64,000 nucleotides of DNA from Neurospora crassa OR74A (GCF_000182925.2 NC_026614.1:1-64000); one strand, 5' to 3'. Counted from the first letter of the stretch, positions 30,501-43,431 are shown. The notes: generated by a model not told the origin, from the letters alone. Translations and numbers: made by a program.

Positions 30501-32288
30501 AAAACTAAAAAGTATATTACATATTTTAACTGAATAAAAATATATAAGTTAGTAATAGATAAAAAACATAATGATCCTGAAAATTTATTATTGATTATGA
30601 AATATAAAAATAACATTAATAAATCTGATTATAATAAATAAATCAACTTTCGGCGGACCCCGCCCCCTTCGGGGGCGGGGGCCCGTTTTTAGTAATAACT
30701 AAAAATTAAACACAGCTACATAAATGAAGATATAGTCCGATCAGTTAAGTAATTAACTGCGTATTCCACCCCTCCCTTCCCCCGCCCCTTCCCCACCCTG
30801 CAGTACTGCAGGGGGGGCAGGTTTGCGGGGGGGAGGGGTGGAATCAACATAATTTTGCCTACTCCTGTTTCTGCATTAATACACGCTGCCACGATGGTAA
30901 CTGCAGGTGTATATTTATTAATGCGTAGTTCACCATTAATTGAATATAGTAGTACTGTCTTACTATTATGTTTATGATTAGGTGCAATAACTACTGTATT
31001 TAGTTCTCTTATTGGTTTATTCCAACAAGATATTAAAAAAGTTATAGCTTATTCCACAATGAGTCAATTGGGGATGATGGTTATAGCTATAGGTTTATCT
31101 TCTTACAATGTAGCTTTATTTCATTTAATCAATCATGCATTTTACAAAGCACTCTTATTTTTAGGAGCTGGTAGCGTTATACACGCTGTAGCTGATAACC
31201 AAGACTTTAGAAAGTTTGGGGGGTTAAAAAATTATTTACCTTTAACATACTCTGTTATGTTAATAGCAAGCCTAAGTTTAGTGGCTTTCCCATACATGAC
31301 TGGTTTTTATAGTAAAGATTTTATTTTAGAGTCTGCTTATGGACAATTTAGTTTTTCAGGGGTAGCTGTATATATCATAGCTACTATTGGTGCAATATTT
31401 ACAACTTTATACTCTGTTAAAGTATTGTATTTAACTTTTTTAGCCAACCCTAATGGTTATATCCATTTTTATAGACATTTCATATTGTATGAAAGACTAT
31501 ATGTATATGTAAGTTATACGGGAAAAGAAGAATTCTATTTGCCTAAGCATATGTCAAAAGAAATCAATAATTTGCCGAGATCAGTATCAGGTGAGGGTGG
31601 ATTCTTTTTAAGTTTACCTTTAGTTATATTGGCCTTATTTTCTATATTCTTTGGTTTTATTACTAAAGATATATTTATAGGTTTAGGATCTAACTTTTTT
31701 ATAGATAATAGCTTATTTATTCATCCTATTCATGAGATAATGATAGATACTGAATTTGCTGTACCTACATTATTTAAACTATTGCCTTTTATATTTACTA
31801 TATCTTTTAGTTTAATAGCTTTAGTTTTATCTGAAAAATACCCAAACTTAGTTGTTCATTTTAAATTATCTAGATTAGGTTATAATCTTTTTGGTTTCTT
31901 TAATCAAAGATTTTTAGTTGAATTATTTTATAATAAATATATTACAAATTTAGTTTTAGATTTAGGTGGACAAATTACTAAGATTTTAGATAAAGGTAGT
32001 ATAGAGCTATTAGGACCTTTTGGTTTAGAAAAAGTCTTAATTAAATGAAGTAAAGATATAGCATCTTTAAGTACAAGTATTGTAACAAATTATGCTTTAT
32101 TTATTTTAGTTGGATTTATTTTATATGTATTTACATTTATTAGTTTGTTAGAAGGAGGTTTGGATTTGAATTTATCTTTATTCATTTTATTACTTTCTTT
32201 AACATCTTCTACATCTTCTTCTGATTCAAAGGAAGGAAAAATGATCAAGAAAGCTGTAGTTAGCACCAAAAATAAAAATATACGATAA
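27595..32288 (+). CDS. nad5: NADH dehydrogenase subunit 5, two introns
   Basis: Exons are 27595-27918, 29328-29720 and 30858-32288, totalling 715 codons. All junctions were checked by codon phase. Family landmarks are [71 protein letters not shown], and the antiporter-like [16 protein letters not shown] with [20 protein letters not shown]. It is a large membrane-arm subunit of complex I. Its ATG overlaps the nad4L stop by one base, and its own stop overlaps the ATG of orf146 in exactly the same way. Confidence 0.97.
27919..29196 (+). CDS. LAGLIDADG homing endonuclease fused to nad5 exon 1
   Basis: The nad5 exon-1 frame stays open across the whole ribozyme core and into the endonuclease, ending in TAG at 29194. 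The double-motif domain starts near 28320 with [11 protein letters not shown] (~28342) and [12 protein letters not shown] (~28816). Two CCACTC..GAGTGG mini-hairpins are read in frame as STLRVN/STLRVD (28308, 28914). A CCTCCTCCTTGGAAGGAGG element (~29170) supplies the premature-looking stop, and the expected C-terminus (MNIGRNF, ~29240) lies beyond it. Activity could survive, because only the last ~20 residues are affected. Confidence 0.85.
27919..29327 (+). mobile_element. group I intron 1 in nad5
   Basis: It interrupts between HDP and HNQRF, follows a T and ends in G. The core blocks at its 5' end (AATTCCGGGGAAGTCC, GGCTGAAGTAATTACTCAGG, ATCGCGGATCTAAGTCAGTA, GTAAAAGAGCAACGAGTAGACG, GATGTACTCTAAGGGGTTTCGAAAG) match those of the nad3 intron nearly base for base, and in part those of the nad4 intron. 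Confidence 0.9.
29721..30641 (+). CDS. LAGLIDADG homing endonuclease fused to nad5 exon 2
   Basis: The exon-2 frame continues 306 codons into the intron to TAA 30639. Two well-preserved motifs are [11 protein letters not shown] (~29907) and [11 protein letters not shown] (~30255), each with a conserved acidic residue. The first ~60 intron codons precede the domain and include core sequence. There are no GC insertions in the coding part, which makes this the cleanest LAGLIDADG gene in the window. It belongs to a different subfamily from the intron-1 enzyme, with spacing and flanks unlike the nad3/nad4/nad5-i1 set. Confidence 0.9.
29721..30857 (+). mobile_element. group I intron 2 in nad5
   Basis: It is inserted after MAMEG, follows T and ends in G before CCTACTCCTG. 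The ORF comes first, and a short 3' part (~30642-30857) carries the remaining core with two GC elements (GGGG-type at ~30655 and a PstI palindrome at ~30797). The core is spread around the ORF, unlike intron 1. Confidence 0.88.
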
Positions 32289-32728
32289 TGACAAACTCAA
32301 CTATACAATTACAAGAACTATATTCCAGCCCGGCTACGGTGGTCGTAGGTGGCTTAATAGTGGGTGGCCTGGGCCTAGTAGGCTACCTAGGTTGGGAACT
32401 CTATGAGTGAGTTAAACCCCAAATCAAAATCCCACCAGCATTGGTGCCTGTGTTGGTGGATTTAGTCCCTACTGCTCCTTCCCCTCCTCCCCCACCTTTC
32501 CCTTCTTCTCTCCCTGATAAAGATAATGTTTATCCAGATTTAATTAGTCTGATAGTCGTTTTTGTATTGGATGCCTTGACAGGATGGGCTTCCGAGGTGG
32601 AGACTGTTTCGGCAAATTTAAATATCAGAGATCCCCTTACTAATAGCATCATTCCCGTGGATGATGATGTGCTTAATCACGCCAGGCGTCTTTTACGTGG
32701 TGCTTATGATACACGGTCTTGGGCTTAA
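32288..32728 (+). CDS. hypothetical membrane protein overlapping nad5 stop (orf146)
   Basis: The ATG at 32288 overlaps the nad5 stop by one base (TAATG), just as nad5 overlaps nad4L, so it would be translated by coupling from the same mRNA. The 146-residue product has an N-terminal Gly-rich membrane segment (VVVGGLIVGGLGLVGYLGWE, residues ~18-37), a proline run (PSPPPPPFPSSLP) and a second hydrophobic stretch (LISLIVVFVLDALTGW). The C-terminus, PVDDDVLNHARRLLRG, is charged. The same frame looks protein-like for another ~150 bp beyond the stop until a GC hairpin, so the present gene may be a shortened form. No known family is recognised. Composition is more GC-rich than nad5. Confidence 0.6.
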
Positions 32729-33206
32729 CTGATCTTACCGATTCTCAGACCTTTTTTACCTCCAGCTGTTAATTTCCTACTAAATGGGGCCTATAGGACT
32801 TTTTTATATTCGACACAATACTTGGCGGATCTTGTGGATATACAAGGTGGGTTGTATTATACTACTTCCACCCTGGCATCTTTTCGCAACCCCCTCCTTT
32901 GCTCCGCAAAGGAGGGGGGGAGGTTAAGAATCTAAGTAAGCTTTTTTATAATATGAGAAAGATGACTATTGAAATGAACTATTTCGTGGTACATCTGGGT
33001 GGGCAGGGGGGTTATATTATAAATCGTAACAGAGTTTAATTGTAAATCGGGGGACCCCACAACCCGATTTAAGTTCGTAGGTTTATCCACAAGCTTCCTA
33101 ATCCCCCCTTCCCCCCTGCAGTACTGCAGGGGGGGGGGGGCGAAAAAGTAAAAATTATAAAATATTTAGAGAGGGAGTGGCGTTTAAACCACGTCCACTC
33201 CCTCAC
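32729..33206. other. spacer after orf146 with scraps shared with 60.5-61.0 kb
   Basis: It holds a CTCCTTTGCTCCGCAAAGGAG hairpin (32895-32923) and a stretch (~32940-33045) resembling 60470-60640 (ATGAC..ATGGAAT..ATC.GGG.GG..GGGTTATATTATAAA). A half GGGGACCCCACAAC element follows, then CCCGATTTAAGTTCGTAGG, which is the reverse complement of sequence at ~61017-61036. A PstI palindrome lies at ~33116. TTAGAGAGGGA at 33168 is a weak promoter-like match. Confidence 0.5.
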
Positions 33207-33540
33207 TCTTAATAAAAAATAATAATAATACCTGCCAGCATAGATATTATTGAAAAAATATTAGTTCCACCGGTTAATTCATAGTTAATGGTGTAGTCAT
33301 TTCGTGTGCTATTAGTAAATAATGAAGAAAGAATTTTGAATGTTTTTATTTGCTTCATTAATAACTCCTATTATAAGAGTATTTATTATATGTATTGAAA
33401 TGAGTATTGAATTACGCAGTAGACTGCGTAGGTTAAGTAGAATCCTCCGAGATGAATTCCGTAACGGCTTTAGTTATTTAGATACTGTTCGAGGCCGGGG
33501 GACCCGGGGTGAAATCCCCCCGAAAGGGAGGATTTCTTAA
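33207..33540 (+). pseudogene. nad4: duplicated nad4 leader and start with foreign tail (orf72)
   Basis: About 186 bp (33207-33392) repeat the region 45938-46123: the whole nad4 leader, the ATG and the first ~23 codons, with only a handful of differences. After that the frame diverges into an unrelated Arg-rich tail (IEMSIELRSRLRRLSRILRD...). It ends at 33540 and gives a 72-codon chimera from ATG 33322. The tail ends in GC-element sequence. It cannot be ND4. Whether the peptide is made is unknown. Confidence 0.85.
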
Positions 33541-33896
33541 GACAATTCGACAAACCTCCTGACCTCTAACACATCGACGGAAATGAATAAAAAAGGATTG
33601 CATTGTAGTACAATAGTTTTTGTTTTTATTTGCTTATTATTAATCCCTATTTTAGGGAAATCGAGTACTTAAATATCCTATATTCCAGGACTCCTGCCTC
33701 CTGCCTCCTGCCTTCGGCAGGAGGCAGGAGGCTCGTCCTAGTCTAGTCTATAAAATTACTAATATTAAATATATTAATATATTATAAAGAGTTTTAATAA
33801 TAATAATAATAAGGTGTAGAAGAAGTTTGGTTTAATGATCTTTATTCTTTATATTTTTTTTTTATTTCTTTCATTTTTTTTATTAATTTATTTACC
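33541..33896. other. cob upstream region
   Basis: At ~33620-33665 GTTTTTATTTGCTTATTATT and CCCTATTTTAGG again resemble the nad4 start, which could be a second, more decayed copy. A perfect hairpin of CTCCTGCCTCCTGC type (~33690-33732, TTCG loop) follows. An AT-rich cob leader runs to 33896. Confidence 0.5.
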
Positions 33897-36800
33897 ATGA
33901 GATTATTAAAAAGTCATCCTTTATTAAAATTAGTTAACTCATATCTTATTGACGCTTCACAACCTAGTAACATAAGTTATTTATGAAACTTCGGTTCTTT
34001 ATTAGCATGTTGTTTAATTATACAAATTGTAACTGGTGTAACATTGGCAATGCACTATAGTCCTAACGTATTAGAAGCTTTTAACTCTATAGAACATATT
34101 ATGCGTGATGTGAATAATGGATGATTAGTACGTTACTTACACAGTAACACAGCTTCAGCTTTCTTCTTCTTAGTTTATTTACATATAGGAAGAGGAATGT
34201 ATTATGGATCTTATAGAGCTCCTAGAACATTAGTTTGAGCTATCGGAACAGTAATCCTTATACTTATGATGGCTACTGCCTTCCTGGGTTATCAACATAG
34301 CCCAAAATGGTTTGATATAAGTAATAAAGGTAGTATAAGTAATAAAGGTAATATCACAAATTCGTTGCCCCCCCTCCTCCAGAGGTGGGGGGGAAGAATA
34401 AACAAGAGATTGTTTAACAAAAATCTAGTAAAAAGAGGTTATTGTACAAGTAGTTCTTTAAATAGTCCTGAAATGTCTGAAAGATTACAAACGATTATTA
34501 ATGAATTAGGTATAAACCCTGTATATGTTTATGAAGATTTAAATCAACCTTCCAGTTGAAAACAAATATTACATGATACAAGAGATTTAAGCGGTGTATA
34601 TATGATAATTAATAAAACAACAAAAGATTATTATATAGGTTCTGCATCCAATAATAGATTTTATACTAGATTCTGTAATCATGTTATTCATTTTACAGGT
34701 AGCAAAATAGTTAAATTAGCAATTAAAAAGTATGAATTGAAAAATTTTGCTTTTGTTATATTAGATTTATATCCTAATGTTGTTACCAAAGAAAATAACA
34801 AGGAATTATTGGATTTAGAAGATAAATATTTAAAACTATTAGTGCCTAATTATAATATTTTAACCGAAGCAGGTTCTAGTTTTGGTTACAAACATACTGA
34901 AATAGATCGTCAAAAGATGAAAGATCTTTATAGTGACGCTAGACGAGAAAAGATAGGTAGTCTAAATAGGGGTAAAAAGTTTTCTCCTGAAACAATAGAA
35001 AAAATAAGAGAAAAGGCTTTAACTAGACCTCCTATGTCAGAAGAAACTAAAATAAAATGTATTGCTAATACAAGACCTGTTGTGTTATATAACTTGAATA
35101 GAACTATTTACGGTAAGTACTCTACTATTTTAGAAGCAGCTAATGCTATTAACTGTAATGAAAAAACCATTAGAAGAGCACTGCAGACAGAAAAAAAATT
35201 AGTTAAAAGACAGTGAATAGTAGAAGATTTTTCTGACAAATAGGTTTTATTCCTTATTATACTTTATTCTTTATTATACTTTATTCTTATATAAACCATA
35301 GTCCCATGAGTATAAATCTTTTTGCAATTTTTATAGAAAAAAAAAGATTAAAGTGGTACATCCCGACAGGGATGTAAAATAGTTTTAGTACTATTTGGCG
35401 ATGTTAGTGAAAACGGTTAAAATCCCTCTACTTATGCTGGGACAAGACCGTCGGTTATATAAATAATCGCTACAGACTGGGTCACTAATGGGTGGCTGAA
35501 ATGCTGCTTAATGTACAGTCGGAACTTTTAATTAAACAAAGGTATTTAATTAATGGAATACACGAATTAAAAGTTATTCCAGCTTATTATTGATATAATA
35601 AGTAAGTACGTATGTTTTACCTTATGGACAGATGAGTTTATGAGGTGCTACTGTTATTACCAATTTAATAAGTGCAATTCCATGAATTGGACAAGATATT
35701 GTTGAGTCAAAAATTATTACTTTAATTATTAATTTATCTTTTATTGCTATTTTATTTTCAATTGTAGTTGTGTATTATTATATCTTACTACATGTTAATT
35801 TTTCATCTAACCTTCCTACGATAGGTGTTATTCATCAAAACGCTTTAAAGAAATCAAATAAGGCTTTAAGATTAGATAAACAAGAATATATATCCATTCC
35901 TTCATCATTTTTAGCTTTTTTAGCTGGATTGGTTGATGGTGATGGGTATATTCAAGTAACTAAAACATCTAAAGGTTTCATAGCAATTAAGTTAGTTATA
36001 TCTCTTCATTTAGAAGATCTTTCTATTTTAGAATATATTCATTCTGTTTTAAAAATAGGTAAGATAAATATTTATAAGGATTTAAGAAGTCCAACTTGTA
36101 AATTAGTAATTAATAAAACGGATCTACAAGAAATATTGTTCCCATTGCTTATGTATAATAAGATTTTTTTCTTAACTAATACTAGAGCAGATCAATTTAA
36201 CTTAGCTATGTATATATTCAAAAATGATATTAAGATGTATAATCAAATTCCCGATAACACACCTGCTGTTTTTGAGATACCTAAAAATCCTATTGATTAC
36301 ACATTATTGCCTTTTTTTAAAAATTGAATAGTCGGATTTACATGTTCTGAGGGTTCATTTTTTATTAAAAGTAATAATGATGGTTGTTTTCAATTAAAAC
36401 AGAGAATACATACTAATTTATTTGAAGCCTTTAAACTAATGTTTAATACTAATAGAAAAATAGATACAACAAATAATTTTAATCAATTTGGTGTTAGTTC
36501 TAAATCTGATATACAAAAAGTTATAAATTTCTTTTCATTTTCAGGTTTACATCCTTTAGTAGGGTTGAAATATATTCAATATATAAAATGGTTAAATAAT
36601 TTACGAGAAAGTTTGCGTTATAGTACCTTAAATTATCCTGATGCAAAATAATGCAAGATAGATTGCAAAAGATATAAATTAATAAATGTAATGGGGCTCC
36701 TTAAAATAGGTAGGGTTTAATCTTATTATATTTTAGAGGCAAATGGGGAAAATTACAAGGACATTTAATAAATTACCTCCGTTTTATTAGATTATTTGTA

Positions 36801-37651
36801 GCGAAACTTAATTCGGTATATAAAAAATGGATTAAGAACGTTCAACGACTAATGAGTGAGTTATACCAACAATAAGCTCAACACGATACCCCCAAAATCC
36901 ACTCTATGAGTGGGTTTAAGATATAGTCTAAATATACCCTTAAGGGTGTAAAGTATAAGTTAAATATTATACGTAATATATTGTCATTTGAGGAGGTTTT
37001 AGTGTAAACAATGCTACTTTAAATAGATTCTTTGCTTTACATTTTGTTTTACCATTTATTTTAGCAGCATTAGTATTAATGCATCTGATTGCACTTCATG
37101 ATACAGCAGGGTCAAGTAACCCTTTAGGTGTTTCAGGTAATTACGATAGAATAACATTTGCTCCTTATTATTTATTTAAAGATTTAATAACTATTTTTAT
37201 CTTTATATATGTTTTAAGTTCATTTGTTTTCTTTATGCCCAATGTTTTAGGTGATAGTGAAAATTATATAATGGCCAACCCTATGCAAACTCCACCTGCT
37301 ATTGTGCCAGAATGATATTTATTACCTTTCTACGCTATATTAAGATCTATACCTAATAAATTATTAGGAGTTATTGCTATGTTTAGTGCAATATTAGCTA
37401 TAATGTTATTACCTATAACAGATTTAGGTAGATCAAAAGGTTTACAATTTAGACCTTTAAGTAAATTCGCTTTCTGAGCTTTTGTAGTAAATTTCTTAAT
37501 TTTAATGAAATTAGGTGCTTGTCATGTAGAATCACCTTTTATTGAATTAGGTCAATTTAGTACAATCTTTTATTTCAGTTACTTTATATTTATAGTACCT
37601 GTGCTTAGTTTAATTGAGAATACTCTTGTAGATCTCAACTACTTGAAATAA
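33897..37651 (+). CDS. cob: cytochrome b, two introns
   Basis: Exons are 33897-34289, 35611-35707 and 36984-37651, totalling 385 residues. Exon 1 carries the first haem-ligand regions ([25 protein letters not shown]). Exon 2 carries [19 protein letters not shown] and the Qo-site stretch up to IVE, and exon 3 continues [24 protein letters not shown] appears as [15 protein letters not shown]. The protein is the catalytic core of complex III. Exon ends follow group I rules (T before, G at the intron end) and codon phase closes exactly. Its coding sequence shows no GC insertions. Confidence 0.96.
34290..35243 (+). CDS. GIY-YIG homing endonuclease fused to cob exon 1
   Basis: The cob frame continues 317 codons into the intron. 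The GIY-YIG module begins with [20 protein letters not shown] (~34590-34650), followed by the Arg/His catalytic helix region ([13 protein letters not shown]) and [14 protein letters not shown]. The C-terminal half has NUMOD-like DNA-binding repeats ([46 protein letters not shown]). A GC element (CCCCCCTCCTCCAGAGGTGGGGGGG, two runs around 34367-34392) is read in frame as [11 protein letters not shown] in the N-terminal linker. The catalytic part is intact. Confidence 0.9.
34290..35610 (+). mobile_element. group I intron 1 in cob
   Basis: Inserted after FLG in exon 1, it starts after T and ends in G. The ORF fills the 5' two-thirds. The core (~35340-35600) shows group I blocks such as GCTGGGACAAGACCG, ACAGACTGGGTCACTAATGG and TGTACAGTCGGAAC. 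Confidence 0.9.
35708..36651 (+). CDS. LAGLIDADG protein fused to cob exon 2
   Basis: The exon-2 frame runs on to TAA at 36649. After a hydrophobic leader ([22 protein letters not shown] region) come two motifs: [14 protein letters not shown] (~35920) and [13 protein letters not shown] (~36330). In the second the Asp of the motif core is replaced by Cys, while the catalytic acid Glu remains. The class includes maturases that help their own intron splice, as in yeast cob introns, and either role is possible. The frame is free of GC insertions. Confidence 0.88.
35708..36983 (+). mobile_element. group I intron 2 in cob
   Basis: Located within the codon after IVE (T/TC), it ends in G. The ORF comes first and the core lies at ~36655-36980 (CGAAACTTAATTCGG, GTTCAACGACTAATGAG, AAGATATAGTC). 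No GC hairpins are in the coding part, though a CCACTCTATGAGTGG mini-hairpin lies in the core periphery (~36900). Confidence 0.9.
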
Positions 37652-37863
37652 GATTTTTTTAGCAAAGCTAAAAAAAATTTTTTTTAGCTTTGCTAATTTG
37701 GTTTTTTTTGAGGCGAGCTTTCCTACCTTCCTCCCTTCCACTTCTCGAGGCGAGCTTCGCTTAATTTTTTTTTTAGCCGTCCCCCCGCCCTGCAGTACTG
37801 CAGGGGGGGGGTGGAGGGAAACGGAGGAGGCCGTAAATAATTATTTGATCTTAGCAAGGGATC
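37652..37863. repeat. GC cluster between cob and second tRNA-Cys
   Basis: A TTTTTTTAGC(AAAGC)TAAAAAAA hairpin directly follows the cob stop (37655-37695) and may mark the mRNA 3' end. A PstI palindrome (37792) follows. Confidence 0.5.
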
Positions 37864-37936
37864 AGGATTACGATGTAAATGGTTTACCCTTTGACTGCAA
37901 ATCTTAAGGATTAGGTTCGATTCCTACGTAATCCTT
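37864..37936 (+). tRNA. trnC: tRNA-Cys (GCA), copy 2
   Basis: Same sequence as 2383-2455, including part of the 5' flank GATCTTAGCAAGGGATC. It is intact. Confidence 0.9.
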
Positions 37937-38945
37937 TAGGGTTAGCCTATAGCCAATTTTTTTGAGGCTAGCTTAATTTTTTTTAGCCGTCCCCCCGCCC
38001 TGCAGTACTGCAGGGGGGGGAAGCTAAAAAAAATAAGCGCCAGCCCAAAAAAAAATGAAGCAAGCTGCCCGCAAATTTAATAAATTTACTAACTATCTTA
38101 ATGAAAAAAAAAAAATAATTCTATAAGGGGAGTAATTATCTGTATTTAGGGCTTAAATAATATGGGGGTAGTACATAATAATAATATTTAAGCACTAAAA
38201 CATATATTTGTTTTTGTTTTTAAAAATATATGATAAAAAGACGCCTCGCGGCTCGATTTATTATTTGTATGTAAAATAAATTTAGGTTTAGTTTAGTTTG
38301 GAGGCGAGCTTCGCTAGCCCCTAAAATATACAAACTAAATCTTCTCTTGTAGGCTACAAAGGAATATAAGATACTAAGTAGTATCTTAACTGATGTTGTA
38401 GAAAAGGCGGAGTGATTCTGAGGCAAGCTTCGCCCGCCTTAACAAAATATGTATTATGAAGAAATAAACCGGTAAAGAAATATTTCTTTTTTTTTTTATA
38501 TACACTACCTACATATTTTGGAGGCGAGCTTCGCTTAATTTTTTTAGCCGTCCCCCCGCCCTGCAGTACTGCAGGGGGGGAAGCTAAAAAATAATTGCCT
38601 CCCAAAATATTTTTAATATTTTGGTTAAATAATAAGATAAGTCTTCATTTTCTCGCGTAGCGGAGGCTCTCCTAACAAACCCCCCGCAAGCTTGCGGGGG
38701 TTTAGAAGTGGGAGCAAAATGAATTATAATAATAACTTGTGCGCTCCTCCAAAGGCGCTCATCCACTCTTCACAATCCCCCTTCCCCCCCCTGCAGTACT
38801 GCAGGGCGGGGGGACGGGGGGATATGTGGATAAGGGTAGCGAGAAAAGTTAATTTACTACATGAGGCTAATGGAATATTGGATAGCTGACTTAATATAGC
38901 AAGGCACTTCGTTGGTTCTAATACTGATTTAGCCGTGATTCCGCC

Positions 38946-38986
<41 letters not shown>

Positions 38987-39267
38987 GAAAGTCCACAAAA
39001 CATTGAAAGGCTAGTGTGTTTTTTAGTAAGTCAGTCAATCACCTACGTAGGTGATCCAGAATTACGTTACCGGGGATATTCTGTTGGTCGGTTTACAGAA
39101 TATCCTGGTTAGCATTGATTGTATAATCAATAAGATGTTGTAATCTTATTTTATTTTTATTTATAAGATACGTAACCATTATAATAAAAACCATTATATT
39201 ATTTAATCAATTAAATAGTGAGGAGTTTGGGCTCTCTTTAAATTCAAGTAAAAGAAGTGTCGGGTTA
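37937..39267. repeat. cox1 upstream region with GC elements and poly(T)/poly(A) hairpin
   Basis: PstI palindromes lie at 37999, 38566 and 38790, a HindIII-type palindrome at ~38685 and an AGACGCC palindrome at 38241. Near 38947-38990 a run of ~22 T is followed by ~17 A. The cox1 leader proper (39030-39267) contains ATCACCTACGTAGGTGAT, GGATATTCTG...CAGAATATCC and CATTGATTGTATAATCAAT palindromes, which could be processing or translation-control structures. No gene is seen. Confidence 0.6.
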
Positions 39268-40941
<1,674 letters not shown>

Positions 40942-42784
40942 TTTTCTTGAACTTTTAACTTTCATCCAATTTTTAACTCATAAACTAACTTTAACACCAC
41001 CAAAACCTCACCTTTTTGTGACCTCAAATTTACAAGCATCTATTTGGAACTGACCTTCTAAATCTCGTATTACTGAAATATCTAAAGCCATCTGAATGAA
41101 TATGATTAAGAAGTTTAAAATATTTATTTTTTTTGCTCTACCTACTATGTTAATAGTTAAAGGTATATATATTTGTTATGATCAGGAGATATGAACTCTG
41201 GTATTTTTTACTCAAAATTTGGTAAAAAATTTCCCTTTTTTTGGCTTAAGATTATTTAATATGATTTGAGTAGAGTCCAATTTAGGAGTAGAAGCGTCCA
41301 ATTTAGGAGTAGAAGCTCCTAAAGCTTCTTCAATATTTTTAGATCTTCATCTTTGAACCTTGATGTACCTATTTGGTAGTTTAGCTAGAATTTTTGGAGA
41401 ACTATATTATAGTGATTTTGAATTACCTGCGGGTGTAGGTGGTGAGTCTTGTGAAAAAAAAACACCATCTCCACGTGGACCTTTAACTTTATATAAAAAA
41501 GGTTCAGACTCAGGTGCATCAGGAGGTTCAGATTCACCTCCATCTGCAAAAGGAAATTCAGGTGCAAGCTCAGGTCCTAATCAAGACCGATTAGCACCAG
41601 AAACAGATTCAGAGGATGAAACAACACAAACAGATCAAGGTCCTAGATCCCGAGGTTATCGTAAAACAAGAACACGCTCAATGGTGCGTAGGCGTTGAAT
41701 ACGAGATAAACCAGACTGAGTAGAAGGTTTATGAACAAGGTCTTCCACTGAAGGAGTGGAAAACTTAGATGCTACTAAGGCAAGTCAAACTAAGTCAGCT
41801 GCAGAAAACTTAGATGCTATTAAGGCAAGTCAAACACCTAAGTCAGCTGCAGAAAACTTAGATGCTGCTGCTATTAAGGCAAGTCAAACACCTAAGTCAG
41901 CTGCAGAAAACTTAGATGCTGCTAAGGGAAGTAAAAGTAAAAGTAAGTCAGCTGTAAAAAAAGCTGCCAAAGCTGCCAAAAAATTAGCTGCCGAAAACTT
42001 AGATGCTATTAAGGCAAGTCAAACACCTAAGTCAGCTGCAGAAAACTTAGATGCTGCTGCTATTAAGGCAAGTCAAACACCTAAGTCAGCTGCAGAAAAC
42101 TTAGATGCTGCTAAGGGAAGTCAAACTAAGTCAGCTCCAAAAAACTTAGCTCCTATTACGGGAAGTCAAGCACCTAAGGTTAAAGCTGCTTTGGCTGAGT
42201 TTTTGGGAATAGAAACTTCTCAATTGCAGACGACTGCAGTAGTTAGAGAACTAGCCACTAAGTTGGAAGATGATCTTCCAGGATCTCTTGATTTTGCTGA
42301 TCAGGAGAATGGAAACAAAATCATTTCGATGCTAAAACTTCGTGAATTCGCTCTACAGGAAAACAATAGATATAGATCTACGATTTATAAATCTTTAGGT
42401 CAGTTTATGGATCCGGAAAGCCATAAAAATTTAAAGGAGATCCTAGATAAACTCGAGGAATCCAAGAATTTACTTATGACAGAAGGTCAAAAACATAAAA
42501 ATACATTTGACAGAAATAGTCAGCAAAATACTGCTTATAATTTTAAAGGTGATATGAAAAAATATCTCGAGCTTCAAAATAAAGTTCAACATAGTCAAAT
42601 GAAAAACTTTAAATTAGCGGAATCTATTATACAGAAAAATATCCAGCGTGAGTATAAATGTAAAGAACTTAAAGATTTCCTCCACCAAGAATTTCCAACT
42701 TCTTGTAGAGATTTCAATGACCAAGAAATGAAATTAAAGAAATACTTTCTAAATGCATTTAATCAGGCTAAAACTAAAAATTAG

Positions 42785-43360
42785 ATCGAAAAAAAAATTC
42801 CTTCCTTCCCCCCTGCAGTACTGCAGGGCGGGGGTAAAATAACCTAGCCGCATTAAATCAAATCCAATCCCATCCCATCCCATCCCTCCCTAACCAGCCG
42901 CAATAAAATTTCAAATTATTTAGTAGACATTTAGAGGACTGGAGAGTTAGGAAACAAGAGGAAAGAACAGTAGCCCCTGCCCAGCCAGGAGACACTAGGA
43001 ACGTATGGAAAACCTAGAAACGTAGTAATATGAACACAATCTATATGGGGTAAGCTTGCGCCCCTCACCTTAAATATTTAGTCTATATACCCGACTTAAG
43101 AAAGCTTATTTTTTAATATAGGGCTAGACTTAAGTAAGGCTTGGTTTTTTTATGCCTTACTTCGTAGGAGAAATGGAATATACGGGTAGCTTAAATTTTA
43201 AGCTTAATCAACCTAGTATGTAAACATATACTACTACGGGTATAAACTCTTCCCCCCTCGTATCCCCCCTTTAATCCCCTTTAATCCCCTTCCCCCCTGC
43301 AGTACTGCAGGGCGGGGGAGGGGGATAAGGGGGGGGATTAGGGATAAGAGTATTATACAT
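42785..43360. other. spacer between orf626 and tRNA-Arg
   Basis: It holds PstI palindromes at 42812 and 43296 and a small ATCCC tandem tract (~42860-42890). Between them lies an AT-rich region without a reading frame, with short inverted repeats (CTTAAGTAAGGC..GCCTTACTT around 43130-43165). Confidence 0.5.
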
Positions 43361-43431
43361 TTCTCATTAGCTCAAAGGAAGAGCAGGATACTTCTAATAT
43401 TCCGATTTTAGTTCGAATCTAAAATGAGAAT
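43361..43431 (+). tRNA. trnR: tRNA-Arg (UCU)
   Basis: Acceptor TTCTCAT pairs with ATGAGAA. The anticodon loop CTTCTAA carries UCU (AGR codons), and T-arm TTTTAGTTCGAATCTAAAA is intact. Confidence 0.92.
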
